From Pseudomonadota bacterium (GTDB lineage Bacteria > Pseudomonadota > Alphaproteobacteria > Rhizobiales > Pleomorphomonadaceae), in the NCBI GenBank assembly GCA_023436885.1, contig JAEZHI010000050.1:118041-182040 (forward strand): DNA of 64,000 nucleotides. The letters are read 5' to 3'. The translations under genes were made by a program, and so were the position numbers. This document shows, one piece after another, positions 34,961-43,698 of this stretch (positions are counted from its first letter, which is position 1; every line of letters starts with the position of its first letter). The notes beneath the pieces were generated by a model. The model saw only the letters and a list, made by a program, of their open reading frames with translations. It had not been told where the DNA came from and made no database searches.

Positions 34961-36286
34961 TCAATTCTCCCCGGCCGGGGCGAACCCGACCGCCAAAGGG
35001 GTGTCCAGCGGGCGTGGCCCGGTACCTTCGGGCGACATCAGCGGGTGGCTATCGACGACGCCGCCGGGCAGCAGACCGGGAAAACGTGATTGAGCCCAGC
35101 GGATGAGCTGCACGGCCGGTGCGCCCAGCAGGAGGCGCGTCATCGGCTGGCTCCAGGTCAGCACGTCGACCGTGTCGTTGGGCCGATAGGGGCTGTCGGC
35201 AACGCCGTCGCCATCGATGTCGAAGGCGACGTGATCGGACCAGAAATTACCGAGTGGCTTTGTGGATTTAGTGGTCGTTCCTTCAGGAGCGCCACTCCAC
35301 TCGAGCCAACGGGTGCCGACATACTTGACCTGGGTGCGGTTGCCGATGACGGCATTGCCGGTCAACACGTTTTCTGCGGCCCCGCCAGTCAGATGAATGC
35401 CGATGTCGCAGCCTTCAAGGCGATTACCCTCGATGCGGTTACGGGTCGCCCCATAGACGAACAGGCACTTTTCGCCGCCTGCGCGGACTTCGTTGTGGAT
35501 GATACGCGAATCATTGACCGAGTTGAGGAACAGGCCGTGGGTCGCGTCGCCATCGGACAGGTTATCGCTAGCGGTCACATTGCGGGAAAACATGAAGGCA
35601 AAGCCGAGCGAGTTGCCGCGCGATACGTTGTGCTCAAGGACGATGTCGTTGGCGTACATCGAGTGAAAGGCGAAGCGCAGTTCCTGCATCCGGTTGAAGC
35701 GATAGCGTGCCTTCATTGAAGTCGAAACGAAGATGCCGTCGCGGCCGCGGCGGATATCGTTATGTTCGACCAGGAGCCCGGGTGCATTCCAGACATAGAT
35801 GCCAGAGCCCATTTCCGCTCGGTGGAGATCGGTACGGCCGACGATCGTATTGCCGCTGACGGTCGCGTCGATTGCGCCCTGCACGTCGACGCCGATCAGG
35901 TTCATGACGATGCGGTTGCCATCTACGCGAGCACGGTGCGTGCCTTTGGCCAGCGCAATACCGCTGTCGAGCAGGTCGAGGCGACGACCGGAGCCGGTGA
36001 TGTAAAGCCCCTTCAAGGTCACATCGTCAGCCTGTACGGAAATGACTGTGCCCTCGCCCGTGCCCACGATCTGGCTGTCACGATCACCGATCAGCGCTAG
36101 TGGCCGATCAATGACCAGCGGCCCGTCGTAGCGGGCATTGCCGAGCCGGAGGATGTCCCCCGGCGCAGCAGCTTCTATGGCCTTGCGGAGCGCATCCGAC
36201 CCATTGCCGACAACGATCTCGGCGGCACCGGCAGCGCCGGTGCAACCAAGAAAGATAGCGACAAGGAGACGGAGCGCGCTCGTCAT
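34961..36286 (-). CDS. nosD: NosD, periplasmic beta-helix copper chaperone
   Basis: This periplasmic protein, 441 aa, has a signal peptide ending in GAAGAAE and repeated parallel beta-helix (CASH-type) motifs such as NRIVMNLIGVDVQG, NTIVGRTDLHRAEMGSGIYV and NRLEGCDIGIHLTGGAAENV. It works with NosF and NosY and NosL in delivering copper or sulfur for CuZ assembly. Length and gene order match known NosD proteins. Confidence 0.94.
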   Translation of the reverse strand: MTSALRLLVAIFLGCTGAAGAAEIVVGNGSDALRKAIEAAAPGDILRLGNARYDGPLVIDRPLALIGDRDSQIVGTGEGTVISVQADDVTLKGLYITGSGRRLDLLDSGIALAKGTHRARVDGNRIVMNLIGVDVQGAIDATVSGNTIVGRTDLHRAEMGSGIYVWNAPGLLVEHNDIRRGRDGIFVSTSMKARYRFNRMQELRFAFHSMYANDIVLEHNVSRGNSLGFAFMFSRNVTASDNLSDGDATHGLFLNSVNDSRIIHNEVRAGGEKCLFVYGATRNRIEGNRLEGCDIGIHLTGGAAENVLTGNAVIGNRTQVKYVGTRWLEWSGAPEGTTTKSTKPLGNFWSDHVAFDIDGDGVADSPYRPNDTVDVLTWSQPMTRLLLGAPAVQLIRWAQSRFPGLLPGGVVDSHPLMSPEGTGPRPLDTPLAVGFAPAGEN

Positions 36287-36296
36287 TTACCTATCC

Positions 36297-38210
36297 TCAG
36301 GCGGACTTGGGCTTCACCAGCATGCGGCCGCGCATCTCCATGTGGAGGGCGTGGCAGAACCACTGGCAGTAGTACCAGTGCACGCCGGGCCGGTCGGCGG
36401 TGAAGGTCACCGACGCGGTGGCCTGCGGCGCCACTTCCATGGCAACGCCGTAGTTGGAGATGGTGAAGCCGTGGGTCAGATCGTCCACGTCGTCGAGGTT
36501 GGTGACGTAAACGGTTACCTCGTCCCCTTCGTTAACCTCGAAGCTTTCGAGGCCGTAGGCCGGCGCCACCGACGTCATGTAGACGCGCACCTTGTTGCCG
36601 TCGCGGATGACCTTGCTGTCACCCTCGATATCGACACCATCAGCCTTGGCCTGCTTGACAGCATCGGCGAAGAACGGGTCGTCGCGCTTCCAGACCGGCA
36701 GCGGGTTGACGATGTCGGCGCGGACCAGAATGCTGTCGTGCGGCTCGGCAAAGGTCGGGCTGTCGTGCACCAGCTTCATCTCGTCGCCGGAAATGTCGAT
36801 CAGTTGCTCGTTCTCCGGCTTGAGCGGACCGACGTTGAGATAACGGTCCTTGGAGAACTTGTTCATCGACACCAGCCACTTGCCGTCGGCTTCCTTGGTT
36901 TCGCCCATGGACGTCGAGTTGTGGCCGGGCTGATAGGCGACATCGATCTTCTGCATGATCGGGTCGACCTTCTCGCCCTTGTAGGCGCGGATAGCCTTGT
37001 CGATATTCCATTTCACGACCTGGCTGTCGAGGAACAGCGTGGTGTAGGCATTGCCGCGGTTGTCGAAGGCGGTGTGAAGCGGACCGAGGCCAAGCTGCGG
37101 CTCGGCGACGATGCAGGAGCGTGGCTCGGCGTTCTTGGTGAACAGCGGCTCGACCTTCTCGACGTCGATGACCGATACGGTCGGTGACAGCTTGCCGTTG
37201 ATCATGATGTACTTGCCATCGGGCGAAGCGTTGACGCCGTGTGGGTTGTTGGCAATCGGCACATAGCGCGTGTACTTGGATTTCTTGTCCTTGCGGCCAT
37301 CAAGCACCTTGACGCCGTTCAGCTCCTGGTAGTCGCCAGCGGCGACGCCCGCTTCGATCGCCTTGATGTCGAAGATCACGACGTGATCCATTTCCTTGGC
37401 GGTCATCTCGGCGAGATTGACGCCCATCTCCGAGTTATAGGAGGTGGAGAAGGCGTAGCGGCCCTTATAGTCGGTGTTGGTGTTGTCCAGGTTGCCGGAG
37501 ACGATGACCTGCCAGGACACTTCCATCTTGTCGCCGTCGACGGCGGTAAAGATGTTCACGTATTGCTTGGGATCGTCGAGGATCTTGCCGTCGTTGACCA
37601 GCGGCGCCTCATGCTCGCCATTGGCAAAGATGTAGCCGGTACGCGGATACTTCTGCAGCCGCATGCCGTGGATGTCGGAAGCGTTGGGAATCTCGATGAT
37701 CTTGTCGCATTTCATGACGTCGCAGCGCACGCGGGCGATACGCGTGTTGGCCTTGTCGTTCATGAACAGGTAGCGACCGTCGTAGGTGCCATCGGTGAAC
37801 GACATATGCGGGTGGTGAAGATCGCCGTTCTGGTAGGTCTTGAGCCCGCGCTTGGCCAGAAACTCCTTGGTCTTTGGCAGAAGGCCTTCGGTCAGCACCT
37901 TCAGGCTTTCGTTGGTCATGCCCCAGCCGGTCGCCGAACAGCGGTTGAACACCGGCACACGCATCATTTCGCGCATCGACGGCACGCCGAGAATGCGCAG
38001 CTCGCCGGTCTGGCCGGAGGACCAGAAGCCGTAATATTCGTCGAGTTCACCTGGCTTCACTTCGGCCTTGTTGGCCGGCTCGGCCGCCTTGCTGCCGTTG
38101 GTAGCCATCAGGCCGCCGACGGTCGCCGCCGCCACACCGGCGAACACCGCCGTCTTGGCCGTGCCGCCTAGCAGCGACCGGCGTGACAGATTGTTGGTCT
38201 CATCAGTCAT
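36297..38210 (-). CDS. nosZ: NosZ, nitrous oxide reductase (clade I, Tat-exported)
   Basis: This periplasmic enzyme reduces N2O to N2. Length is 637 aa from ATG 38210, which has GAGGAGAG upstream; the longer frame up to 38417 is not real. A Tat signal (LSRRSLLGG) is present. The N-terminal seven-bladed propeller carries CuZ histidines including DLHHPHMSF. The C-terminal cupredoxin domain carries the CuA motif C615-x3-C619-x3-H623-x2-M626 (CQWFCHALHMEM). Tat signal and nosR/nosX neighbours mark clade I. It is the first enzyme-coding gene after nosR. Confidence 0.97.
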   Translation of the reverse strand: MTDETNNLSRRSLLGGTAKTAVFAGVAAATVGGLMATNGSKAAEPANKAEVKPGELDEYYGFWSSGQTGELRILGVPSMREMMRVPVFNRCSATGWGMTNESLKVLTEGLLPKTKEFLAKRGLKTYQNGDLHHPHMSFTDGTYDGRYLFMNDKANTRIARVRCDVMKCDKIIEIPNASDIHGMRLQKYPRTGYIFANGEHEAPLVNDGKILDDPKQYVNIFTAVDGDKMEVSWQVIVSGNLDNTNTDYKGRYAFSTSYNSEMGVNLAEMTAKEMDHVVIFDIKAIEAGVAAGDYQELNGVKVLDGRKDKKSKYTRYVPIANNPHGVNASPDGKYIMINGKLSPTVSVIDVEKVEPLFTKNAEPRSCIVAEPQLGLGPLHTAFDNRGNAYTTLFLDSQVVKWNIDKAIRAYKGEKVDPIMQKIDVAYQPGHNSTSMGETKEADGKWLVSMNKFSKDRYLNVGPLKPENEQLIDISGDEMKLVHDSPTFAEPHDSILVRADIVNPLPVWKRDDPFFADAVKQAKADGVDIEGDSKVIRDGNKVRVYMTSVAPAYGLESFEVNEGDEVTVYVTNLDDVDDLTHGFTISNYGVAMEVAPQATASVTFTADRPGVHWYYCQWFCHALHMEMRGRMLVKPKSA

Positions 38211-38233
38211 ATTGCTCTCCTCGGTTGTCTTCT

Positions 38234-40483
38234 TCAGGCTTGCGCCGAACCGTCCACTTCGCTCCGGAGGGTGTTTTTGCCTCCGGACGCTGCTGCCCCC
38301 GTCTGGACGAGACCGTTCTGGCGTTCGAAACGCTCCCGCTTTTTCAGCTTGCCGATGACCACCGGGCAGCGAGCCGTGCTCTGGTAGAGCACCTGGCAAT
38401 GCAGACAGGAGACGCATTCGTTGGGGTTGATCTCACCCGTCGGGTGGATCGCCTGCACCGGGCACTCATGGGCGCAGGTCTGGCAGGGATTGCCGCATTC
38501 ACGGTAGCGCTTCAGCCAGCGGAACATGTGCAGCCGAGCGGGGATGGCGAGGCCACCACCCAGCGGGCAGACATAGCGGCAATAGAAGCGCTCGATGAAC
38601 AGGCCCGGCGTCAGCGCGGCAAGTGCGATCAGCACGTAAGGCCAGGGGCGGTCGAACTTCAGGATGATGGCGGTCTTGAACGGCTCGATCTCGGCATAAT
38701 GCTCGGCCATGTCGAGCGAGTAGAACGAGATTCCGAGAAGTCCCAGGAAGATCATGTACTTGATCGGCCAGAGGCGCTCATGCAGTCCCCAGGGCAACCG
38801 AACCTGCGGCACCCTAAGCCAGCGAGCGATCTGGTTCGACCATTCCTGCAGGGCGCCGAATGGGCATAGCCAGCCGCAGTAGGCGCCGCGCGCCCAGAAC
38901 AGCAGGGCCGCTGCCACCGCGAACCACAGGATGAAGATCAGCGGATCCATCAGGAAGGTTTTCCAACGGAAGTCGCTGACCAGTGCCGACAGCACGGCGA
39001 GAAGGTTGACCACCGACAGCTGCGCATTGGCGTACCAGCCGACGAACACCAGCGTGAAGGCCAGGTAGGAGAGACGGATGATGCGGAACACCCGTTCGTT
39101 CTTCGTCGCAAAGTTCTGGAAGAAAAAGATGCCGGTCAGGGCAACCAGCCCCACGACGAGGATGGCCACTTCGGTCCGCTTGGCTTGCCAGATGCGCAGC
39201 CAAAGACGATCACGCGCCGGGGCTTCATCGGCCGAAGCGACTTCCTGGGTGGCCGGGGCAGGCGCTGGCGTTGCAGCGGCAGGGGCGGGCTGAGGGGCGG
39301 CAGCCAGATAGGCCGGCGGCAGGGAGTAATCGACGTCGTAGGTCAGGAACAGCTTGTCGATGGCGCCGACAGCCCTGGAGACCAAGAGCTGCAGCCGCCA
39401 GGGCACCGCCGCATCGAAGTTGGACGCCTTCGGGATGACGAAGAGATCCATCTCGTTGAAGGTCGGTGCATCACCGGGCGCCATACGCACCACGCGCTGG
39501 TGATCCTTGTCGCGGAAGCGGATGGTGGTCTCGCCCTGCAGAACCGTGATGCGGTCGAAGATGCCGCCGCGCACATAGCCCGACCCCTTGAAGGACCAAT
39601 GGCCGGTGCTGGCGACGAAGATTGCCTCATCGCCCTCGCCAAGCTTGCTCTTGAGGTTGGCATAGGCAGCGTCGCCGAGCAGGGTACGACCGACCGAAGG
39701 CTGGCTGACCAGACCGACGTAGATATCGATGTAGGGGTCGGTATCGGCACCGGCTTCGCGGTGATCTGCGGCCCGCGCGTCTCCCAGCTTCTCAAAGGCG
39801 GCATTAATATCGGCCACCGACAGGCTGAACCGACGGATCGAACCATTGCCGGTGAGTGTCGTCCAGTCGGTGACGGCATCCTTGCTGCGATCAACAACCT
39901 TCACGTCGGTGGCCGGGCCGCTGGCAGCGGAAAACCCTTCCAGCCCAAGGGTACGCGCCGCCTTGATACCGGACCGGCGAATCGAGTCATCGATCACCAT
40001 GATGGTGACGGTGGCGCCGGATACGATGTCGAGATCGTGGTTGGCCCCGGCCGCCTCCTTCTTGAGGTCAAGACCGGTGTATTTCTCGATGACCGCCTTG
40101 ATCTTGGCCTCGGGAATGCCCACCAGCACTATCGGTTCGGAGTGCTTGACGAGACGAGCACCGGTAATCACAGCTTTGTCGTCGACGCCGATCAGAATGT
40201 TGATCGGTTTGCCGGAGTAGCCAGTCGCCGGGACGAAATCCGTGTTGAGAAACACCCAGCCGATACGGGTGCCGCCCTTGAGCGCAGACACCGCAGGCAT
40301 GTCGGTACGGATGGGGCCGTAGGCTTCAGCGCCTGGAACGAGGTCCGACGGCGCGACCTTGCCGATGAAGTCAGCGAGGCTTGCCGCCCTTGCGGGTACA
40401 ACGGCGAATATCACCGCAAGTGCGAGGCACAACGCCGCAAGTATTTTGGCGAACCAGGGCGTCGCTTTATTTATATCTTCCAT
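38234..40483 (-). CDS. nosR: NosR, membrane flavoprotein and iron-sulfur protein for N2O respiration
   Basis: This inner-membrane protein, 749 aa, passes electrons to NosZ and supports its expression. It has a signal sequence, a periplasmic FMN-binding domain with the flavinylation motif SGATVT, membrane helices with the polyferredoxin motifs CGWLCPFG and CRYVCPLGG, and two C-terminal 4Fe-4S clusters (CGNPCQTCAHECP and CVSCLHCQVL). A stretch rich in alanine and proline, before about residue 410, links the first half to the membrane part. Start ATG 40483 follows GGAGGGGCGGG. An FNR-like box lies about 76 bases upstream, so it begins the nosRZDFYLX operon. Confidence 0.95.
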   Translation of the reverse strand: MEDINKATPWFAKILAALCLALAVIFAVVPARAASLADFIGKVAPSDLVPGAEAYGPIRTDMPAVSALKGGTRIGWVFLNTDFVPATGYSGKPINILIGVDDKAVITGARLVKHSEPIVLVGIPEAKIKAVIEKYTGLDLKKEAAGANHDLDIVSGATVTIMVIDDSIRRSGIKAARTLGLEGFSAASGPATDVKVVDRSKDAVTDWTTLTGNGSIRRFSLSVADINAAFEKLGDARAADHREAGADTDPYIDIYVGLVSQPSVGRTLLGDAAYANLKSKLGEGDEAIFVASTGHWSFKGSGYVRGGIFDRITVLQGETTIRFRDKDHQRVVRMAPGDAPTFNEMDLFVIPKASNFDAAVPWRLQLLVSRAVGAIDKLFLTYDVDYSLPPAYLAAAPQPAPAAATPAPAPATQEVASADEAPARDRLWLRIWQAKRTEVAILVVGLVALTGIFFFQNFATKNERVFRIIRLSYLAFTLVFVGWYANAQLSVVNLLAVLSALVSDFRWKTFLMDPLIFILWFAVAAALLFWARGAYCGWLCPFGALQEWSNQIARWLRVPQVRLPWGLHERLWPIKYMIFLGLLGISFYSLDMAEHYAEIEPFKTAIILKFDRPWPYVLIALAALTPGLFIERFYCRYVCPLGGGLAIPARLHMFRWLKRYRECGNPCQTCAHECPVQAIHPTGEINPNECVSCLHCQVLYQSTARCPVVIGKLKKRERFERQNGLVQTGAAASGGKNTLRSEVDGSAQA

Positions 40484-40552
40484 CCCGCCCCTCCGAAAAC
40501 TTCTCAACATGAATTATGACTTCATGTTTTCACGAGACACCTTGGGTGTTCG

Positions 40553-40566
40553 TTGTGCTGGCACAA
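40553..40566 (-). promoter_or_regulatory. FNR/NnrR-type binding site upstream of nosR
   Basis: The 14-base inverted repeat TTGTG-CTGG-CACAA has the layout of CRP/FNR-family sites (TTG-N8-CAA). Its centre is 76 bases from the nosR start codon, compatible with a class II promoter with a transcript start near 40518. A related site precedes the pseudoazurin gene. Confidence 0.65.
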
Positions 40567-40583
40567 ACTTGGATTGGTTCGGA

Positions 40584-41762
40584 TCACGCGCGCCCATCGA
40601 AACGGGGCTCGGAGAGGACACTGACGTAACCGATGGCAAAGGTCAGAAAAGCCACCGCCCACAGCAGGCCGGCGCAGGCGATGAGATGAACATAAGCCCC
40701 GCCAGAGTAAGGAGCCGCGATACGCAGGAGCGCACCAACGGAAACCAGGGCGTAGATAGCGAGCTCAAGACGACCGGCCTTGAGTGGCCGGCCGGTATGG
40801 CCGCGGCTTACTCGCGTCATCACGCCCAACACCGTGAGTCCCACGCTGCCCGCGGTCCAGAGATGCAGTGCCGCTGTCCGATCGATGATCTCCGGCCAGA
40901 GAATGGCCAGAGCTTCGAGGACAAAGCCGGCGGCGATGGTGGCGATGGCAACATGCAAGACAAACAGTAGCGGTTCGCTTTGGGTGGCGAGGCCGCGCCA
41001 GCGTGTGAGACGAGCCGCCGTCAACATACCGGCGAGTCCGAGAAGCAAGGCACTTCCGATCCAATCCGGCACAATGATCCATGCGATGAAGGCAAGCCCC
41101 GATACCGCCATGGCCAGCGCATCGAAGCGATCGAACGGCGCAGGCAGGCGGCCCTCGCCGCGCATCTTGAGCCAATTGCGCGTGAAAGCTGGGATGATGC
41201 GCCCGCCCATCAGCAGAATGAGCATCAGTATGGCCGACAAGGCTACACGGATGGAAATATCGGCAACGCCAAGCTTTATTGATTCGACATGGAAGCCAGC
41301 GTCAGCCAGCGCCAGCAAAAGCACGAGACCGACGACGCGCAGATTGCGCCAATTACCGGCCAGCACCACTTCGCGGCCCAACACGAAGGCGAGGGCAAGC
41401 GGGAAAGCCAAGTCGATCAAGCCCGCCGGAGCCGGTCCGATCAGGGCCGAGACCGAAACGGCTATCCGTCCGGCAAGCCAGATCAAAGCCAGAATCGCTA
41501 GGGGTCGACCGGCAATGGTTGGCCGACCGGTCCAGCTGGATACAGCGGTCAGTGCAAAGCCAGCAATGATCGGCGGCACGCCGCCGAACAGCATCGCATG
41601 AATATGCCAGTCGCGTGGGGCAAAGGCAGTGGGCAGCGCCAGATGCCCCATGTAAAGGGGGACCCAGACAAGGATCGCACCAGCCATCCAGAGGGAGGCC
41701 AGCAGGAAGAATGGCCGGAAGGCACCTGCCAGGAGATGCCTGCCCCCCGCGACGGCGGACAT
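40584..41762 (-). CDS. nnrS: NnrS, membrane heme/copper protein of nitrogen-oxide stress
   Basis: This polytopic membrane protein, 392 aa, has about twelve hydrophobic helices and conserved histidines such as DWHIHAMLFGG and WTAGSVG near the end. NnrS proteins are found with denitrification genes and protect against nitric oxide stress. Start ATG 41762 lies one base after the pseudoazurin stop; the long upstream extension is antisense to another frame. Translation is probably coupled to pseudoazurin. Confidence 0.9.
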   Translation of the reverse strand: MSAVAGGRHLLAGAFRPFFLLASLWMAGAILVWVPLYMGHLALPTAFAPRDWHIHAMLFGGVPPIIAGFALTAVSSWTGRPTIAGRPLAILALIWLAGRIAVSVSALIGPAPAGLIDLAFPLALAFVLGREVVLAGNWRNLRVVGLVLLLALADAGFHVESIKLGVADISIRVALSAILMLILLMGGRIIPAFTRNWLKMRGEGRLPAPFDRFDALAMAVSGLAFIAWIIVPDWIGSALLLGLAGMLTAARLTRWRGLATQSEPLLFVLHVAIATIAAGFVLEALAILWPEIIDRTAALHLWTAGSVGLTVLGVMTRVSRGHTGRPLKAGRLELAIYALVSVGALLRIAAPYSGGAYVHLIACAGLLWAVAFLTFAIGYVSVLSEPRFDGRA

Positions 41763-41763
41763 G

Positions 41764-42192
41764 TCAGAGACCGCCAAGCAGGTCGGCGAACACCTTGCCG
41801 GCCTTGCCGGGATTCTTCGCAGCCTTGGCTGCTTCGAGATTGGGCGCTGCATCACCGACCACAACGACACCAACCATGCCCATGACATAGTGCGGCTTGC
41901 ACTTGACGCCATAAACACCCGGTTGCGTGAAGGTGACTGTGACGTCCTTGCCGATCTGGCCTTCAAAAGGCTGAGCACCGTCCGGCAGCATGCCCGGCAC
42001 GCTCATGGCGTCATGGCCGGGATCGGTCGCAACGAAAGTGACCGTATCGCCGGGCTGAACCTTTACGACATCGGGTTCGAACACCATCATGCCCTTGGCT
42101 CCCTTGTTGAGCATCTTGACCTGAAAGTCGGCGGCAGTGGCGGGAAGGATGGCGACCGCGAGAGCGGCGGCGGCGAGCAGGATCGTCTTCAT
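41764..42192 (-). CDS. Pseudoazurin, periplasmic blue copper electron carrier
   Basis: This type 1 copper protein has 142 aa with a 20-residue signal peptide ending ATA-A. Copper ligands are H60, C98, H101 and M106; minus the signal, these match the H40, C78, H81 and M86 of known pseudoazurins. It accepts electrons from the cytochrome chain and donates them to nitrite or nitrous oxide reductase; here only NosZ is nearby. It is the first gene of an operon with nnrS, and an FNR-type box sits about 65 bases upstream. Confidence 0.94.
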   Translation of the reverse strand: MKTILLAAAALAVAILPATAADFQVKMLNKGAKGMMVFEPDVVKVQPGDTVTFVATDPGHDAMSVPGMLPDGAQPFEGQIGKDVTVTFTQPGVYGVKCKPHYVMGMVGVVVVGDAAPNLEAAKAAKNPGKAGKVFADLLGGL

Positions 42193-42250
42193 TTTCAGCC
42201 TCGTTATGTGGACTCTGCCGCTCAATATAAAGAGCGCGGCATAGGGGACT

Positions 42251-42264
42251 TTGCGGAAACGCAA
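42251..42264 (-). promoter_or_regulatory. FNR/NnrR-type binding site upstream of pseudoazurin
   Basis: TTGCG-GAAA-CGCAA is a perfect inverted repeat with the same 5-4-5 layout as the site upstream of nosR. Its centre is about 65 bases from the start codon. This supports joint control of pseudoazurin-nnrS and nosR by an FNR/NnrR-type regulator. Confidence 0.65.
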
Positions 42265-42446
42265 ACTTCCGTTGGTGTTTCTATGGTGGGAGAGTACGAC
42301 TAAAGACGCGGCCCCTGCAGTGCTTGCCCAACAATCGCAGGTCTTCGGTGCACCTTCGTTGGCGCGCCGACTTGAGCGAACTCATGGACGTCTTTGTCCG
42401 ATCCCTATCTACTGCAATCGCTTCCCATTGTCAGAGCATTTCGCCC

Positions 42447-42569
42447 GCATAAGTAGTCGAACCTACAAATTTCAGTATGTATTGAGCAGTGCCGGTCTCA
42501 GGCCAAAATGGCTGGCTTCGTCTCGTTACAAAGCGATCAGGCATAGGTAATCGTGCCTATAAACTTGAA
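42447..42569 (+). promoter_or_regulatory. Two 29-base direct repeats 94 bp apart upstream of the AraC regulator
   Basis: Copies start at 42447 and at 42541. They share GCATA-GTA-TCG-CCTA-AAA-TT with few differences; inside each, TAGG or similar and CCTA form an inverted pair. The 94-bp spacing is close to nine helical turns. They lie in a 433-base gap (42193-42625) without a convincing gene, between the pseudoazurin and AraC genes. They look like binding sites of the AraC-type protein. The short frames in the gap are not supported. Confidence 0.6.
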
Positions 42570-42585
42570 TTTTTGTTTCAAGTTT
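42561..42585 (+). repeat. Stem-loop or operator in the leader of the AraC gene
   Basis: AAACTTGAA (42561-42569) and TTCAAGTTT (42577-42585) form a perfect 9-bp inverted repeat around a 7-base loop. It lies about 40 bases before the AraC start codon. It may be a regulator site or an RNA hairpin. Confidence 0.5.
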
Positions 42586-42625
42586 CTTAGCGTTCGGTCG
42601 GCAGGCAACGAGACAGGGAAAAGCC

Positions 42626-43609
42626 ATGGCGATCGAGTTCAGCCCACAGATGACCAGCAGCATCTCAGGCATTACGGTGCGCGACGACTTGCGCTGGCGA
42701 GCCTGGAACGGCTGCATCGCCGATCTTTGGGGCGTTCGCTGCGAAACGGGAGCGTCGGGCGCCTATATATCCCAAGCTCCACGCTTATTCGTTTTGCTGG
42801 GTGATGTCGGCGAAGGAGGGATCGACATCCGGGATGCAGCGGGGCGTCGGCACCGCCTCGACAACGAAAAACGCCTCTGCTTTGTGCCAGCCGGATATCC
42901 GATCGAGAGCTTCATAGACCGGCTGGACGAACTTCGGCATCTCGATCTGCATTTCGACGTCTCAACGCTGGCCGCTCAATCCGGTGGGCGCATCCACCCT
43001 TGTCAGTTCCTCTCCCCCCAGCTTGGCTTCTCATCGCCCGGGTTATCCACGCTTGCTTCCCTGATCGCCGACGATTGCGCCGAGGGCCGGCGTGACGATC
43101 TCTATGGCGAAAGCCTTGTGCTGGCTCTTTTGACCGAGTTGCTGGATTTGCGCCAAACTGTCGTGATGCAGCCGGATGCCGGACTGTCGCGCCGGCAAAT
43201 GAGCCGCGTCGTCGATTATGTGTGGGCCAACCTCACGCGCAACGTGTCACTGGCCGAACTGGCGACTTTGGTTGGGCTATCACCCGACCATTTCGGCGTC
43301 GCCTTCCGAACGACGGCCGGCAAGACACCGCACCAGTTCCTGCTCCATTGCCGCATTGACGCGGCAAAAGACATATTACTCCGCGAGAATGCCAGTCTTT
43401 CGGCGGTTGCCGTCGACACCGGTTTTTCCGATCAGGCCCACTTCACGCGCGTCTTCAGGCGGCTAACCGGCCAAACACCAGCGCTTTGGCGGCGCGAACA
43501 ACGCCTTCAGCGTGGCTTTGCTGGCGGTGCGGCGGTGGAAAGAGGCACACCCCATCTCGCTTTCATTCCAAACGTCTCGACTTCGTTCAATCGGCAGATC
43601 GCGACTTGA
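42626..43609 (+). CDS. AraC-family transcriptional regulator
   Basis: This regulator, 327 aa, has a C-terminal double helix-turn-helix (about residues 200-300): first SLAELATLVGLSPDHFGVAFR, then SLSAVAVDTGFSDQAHFTRVFRRLTGQTP. The N-terminal 180 residues are a ligand-binding domain without a recognised subfamily. It is 89 bases upstream of a TonB-dependent siderophore receptor, a common arrangement in which the regulator senses the ferric siderophore and activates the receptor. The start at 42626 lies behind a weak ribosome site (AGGGAAAAGCC). Confidence 0.9.
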   Translation: MAIEFSPQMTSSISGITVRDDLRWRAWNGCIADLWGVRCETGASGAYISQAPRLFVLLGDVGEGGIDIRDAAGRRHRLDNEKRLCFVPAGYPIESFIDRLDELRHLDLHFDVSTLAAQSGGRIHPCQFLSPQLGFSSPGLSTLASLIADDCAEGRRDDLYGESLVLALLTELLDLRQTVVMQPDAGLSRRQMSRVVDYVWANLTRNVSLAELATLVGLSPDHFGVAFRTTAGKTPHQFLLHCRIDAAKDILLRENASLSAVAVDTGFSDQAHFTRVFRRLTGQTPALWRREQRLQRGFAGGAAVERGTPHLAFIPNVSTSFNRQIAT

Positions 43610-43698
43610 CCTATCGGTTCGGCCCAGGAACGACCGCGACGCCTTGCACCCGAACGGCGAACAACGCGCCGCGGTCGACGTCACCGGAGAACCGATCG

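Noticed and set aside
39185..40519. Plus-strand 444-aa frame over nosR
   Set aside because: nosR on the minus strand carries cluster-binding Cys motifs; the opposite frame has no family features.
42251..42550. 99-aa frame in the gap upstream of the AraC gene
   Set aside because: Starts inside the FNR-like box, has no ribosome site and crosses the repeats; no family resemblance.
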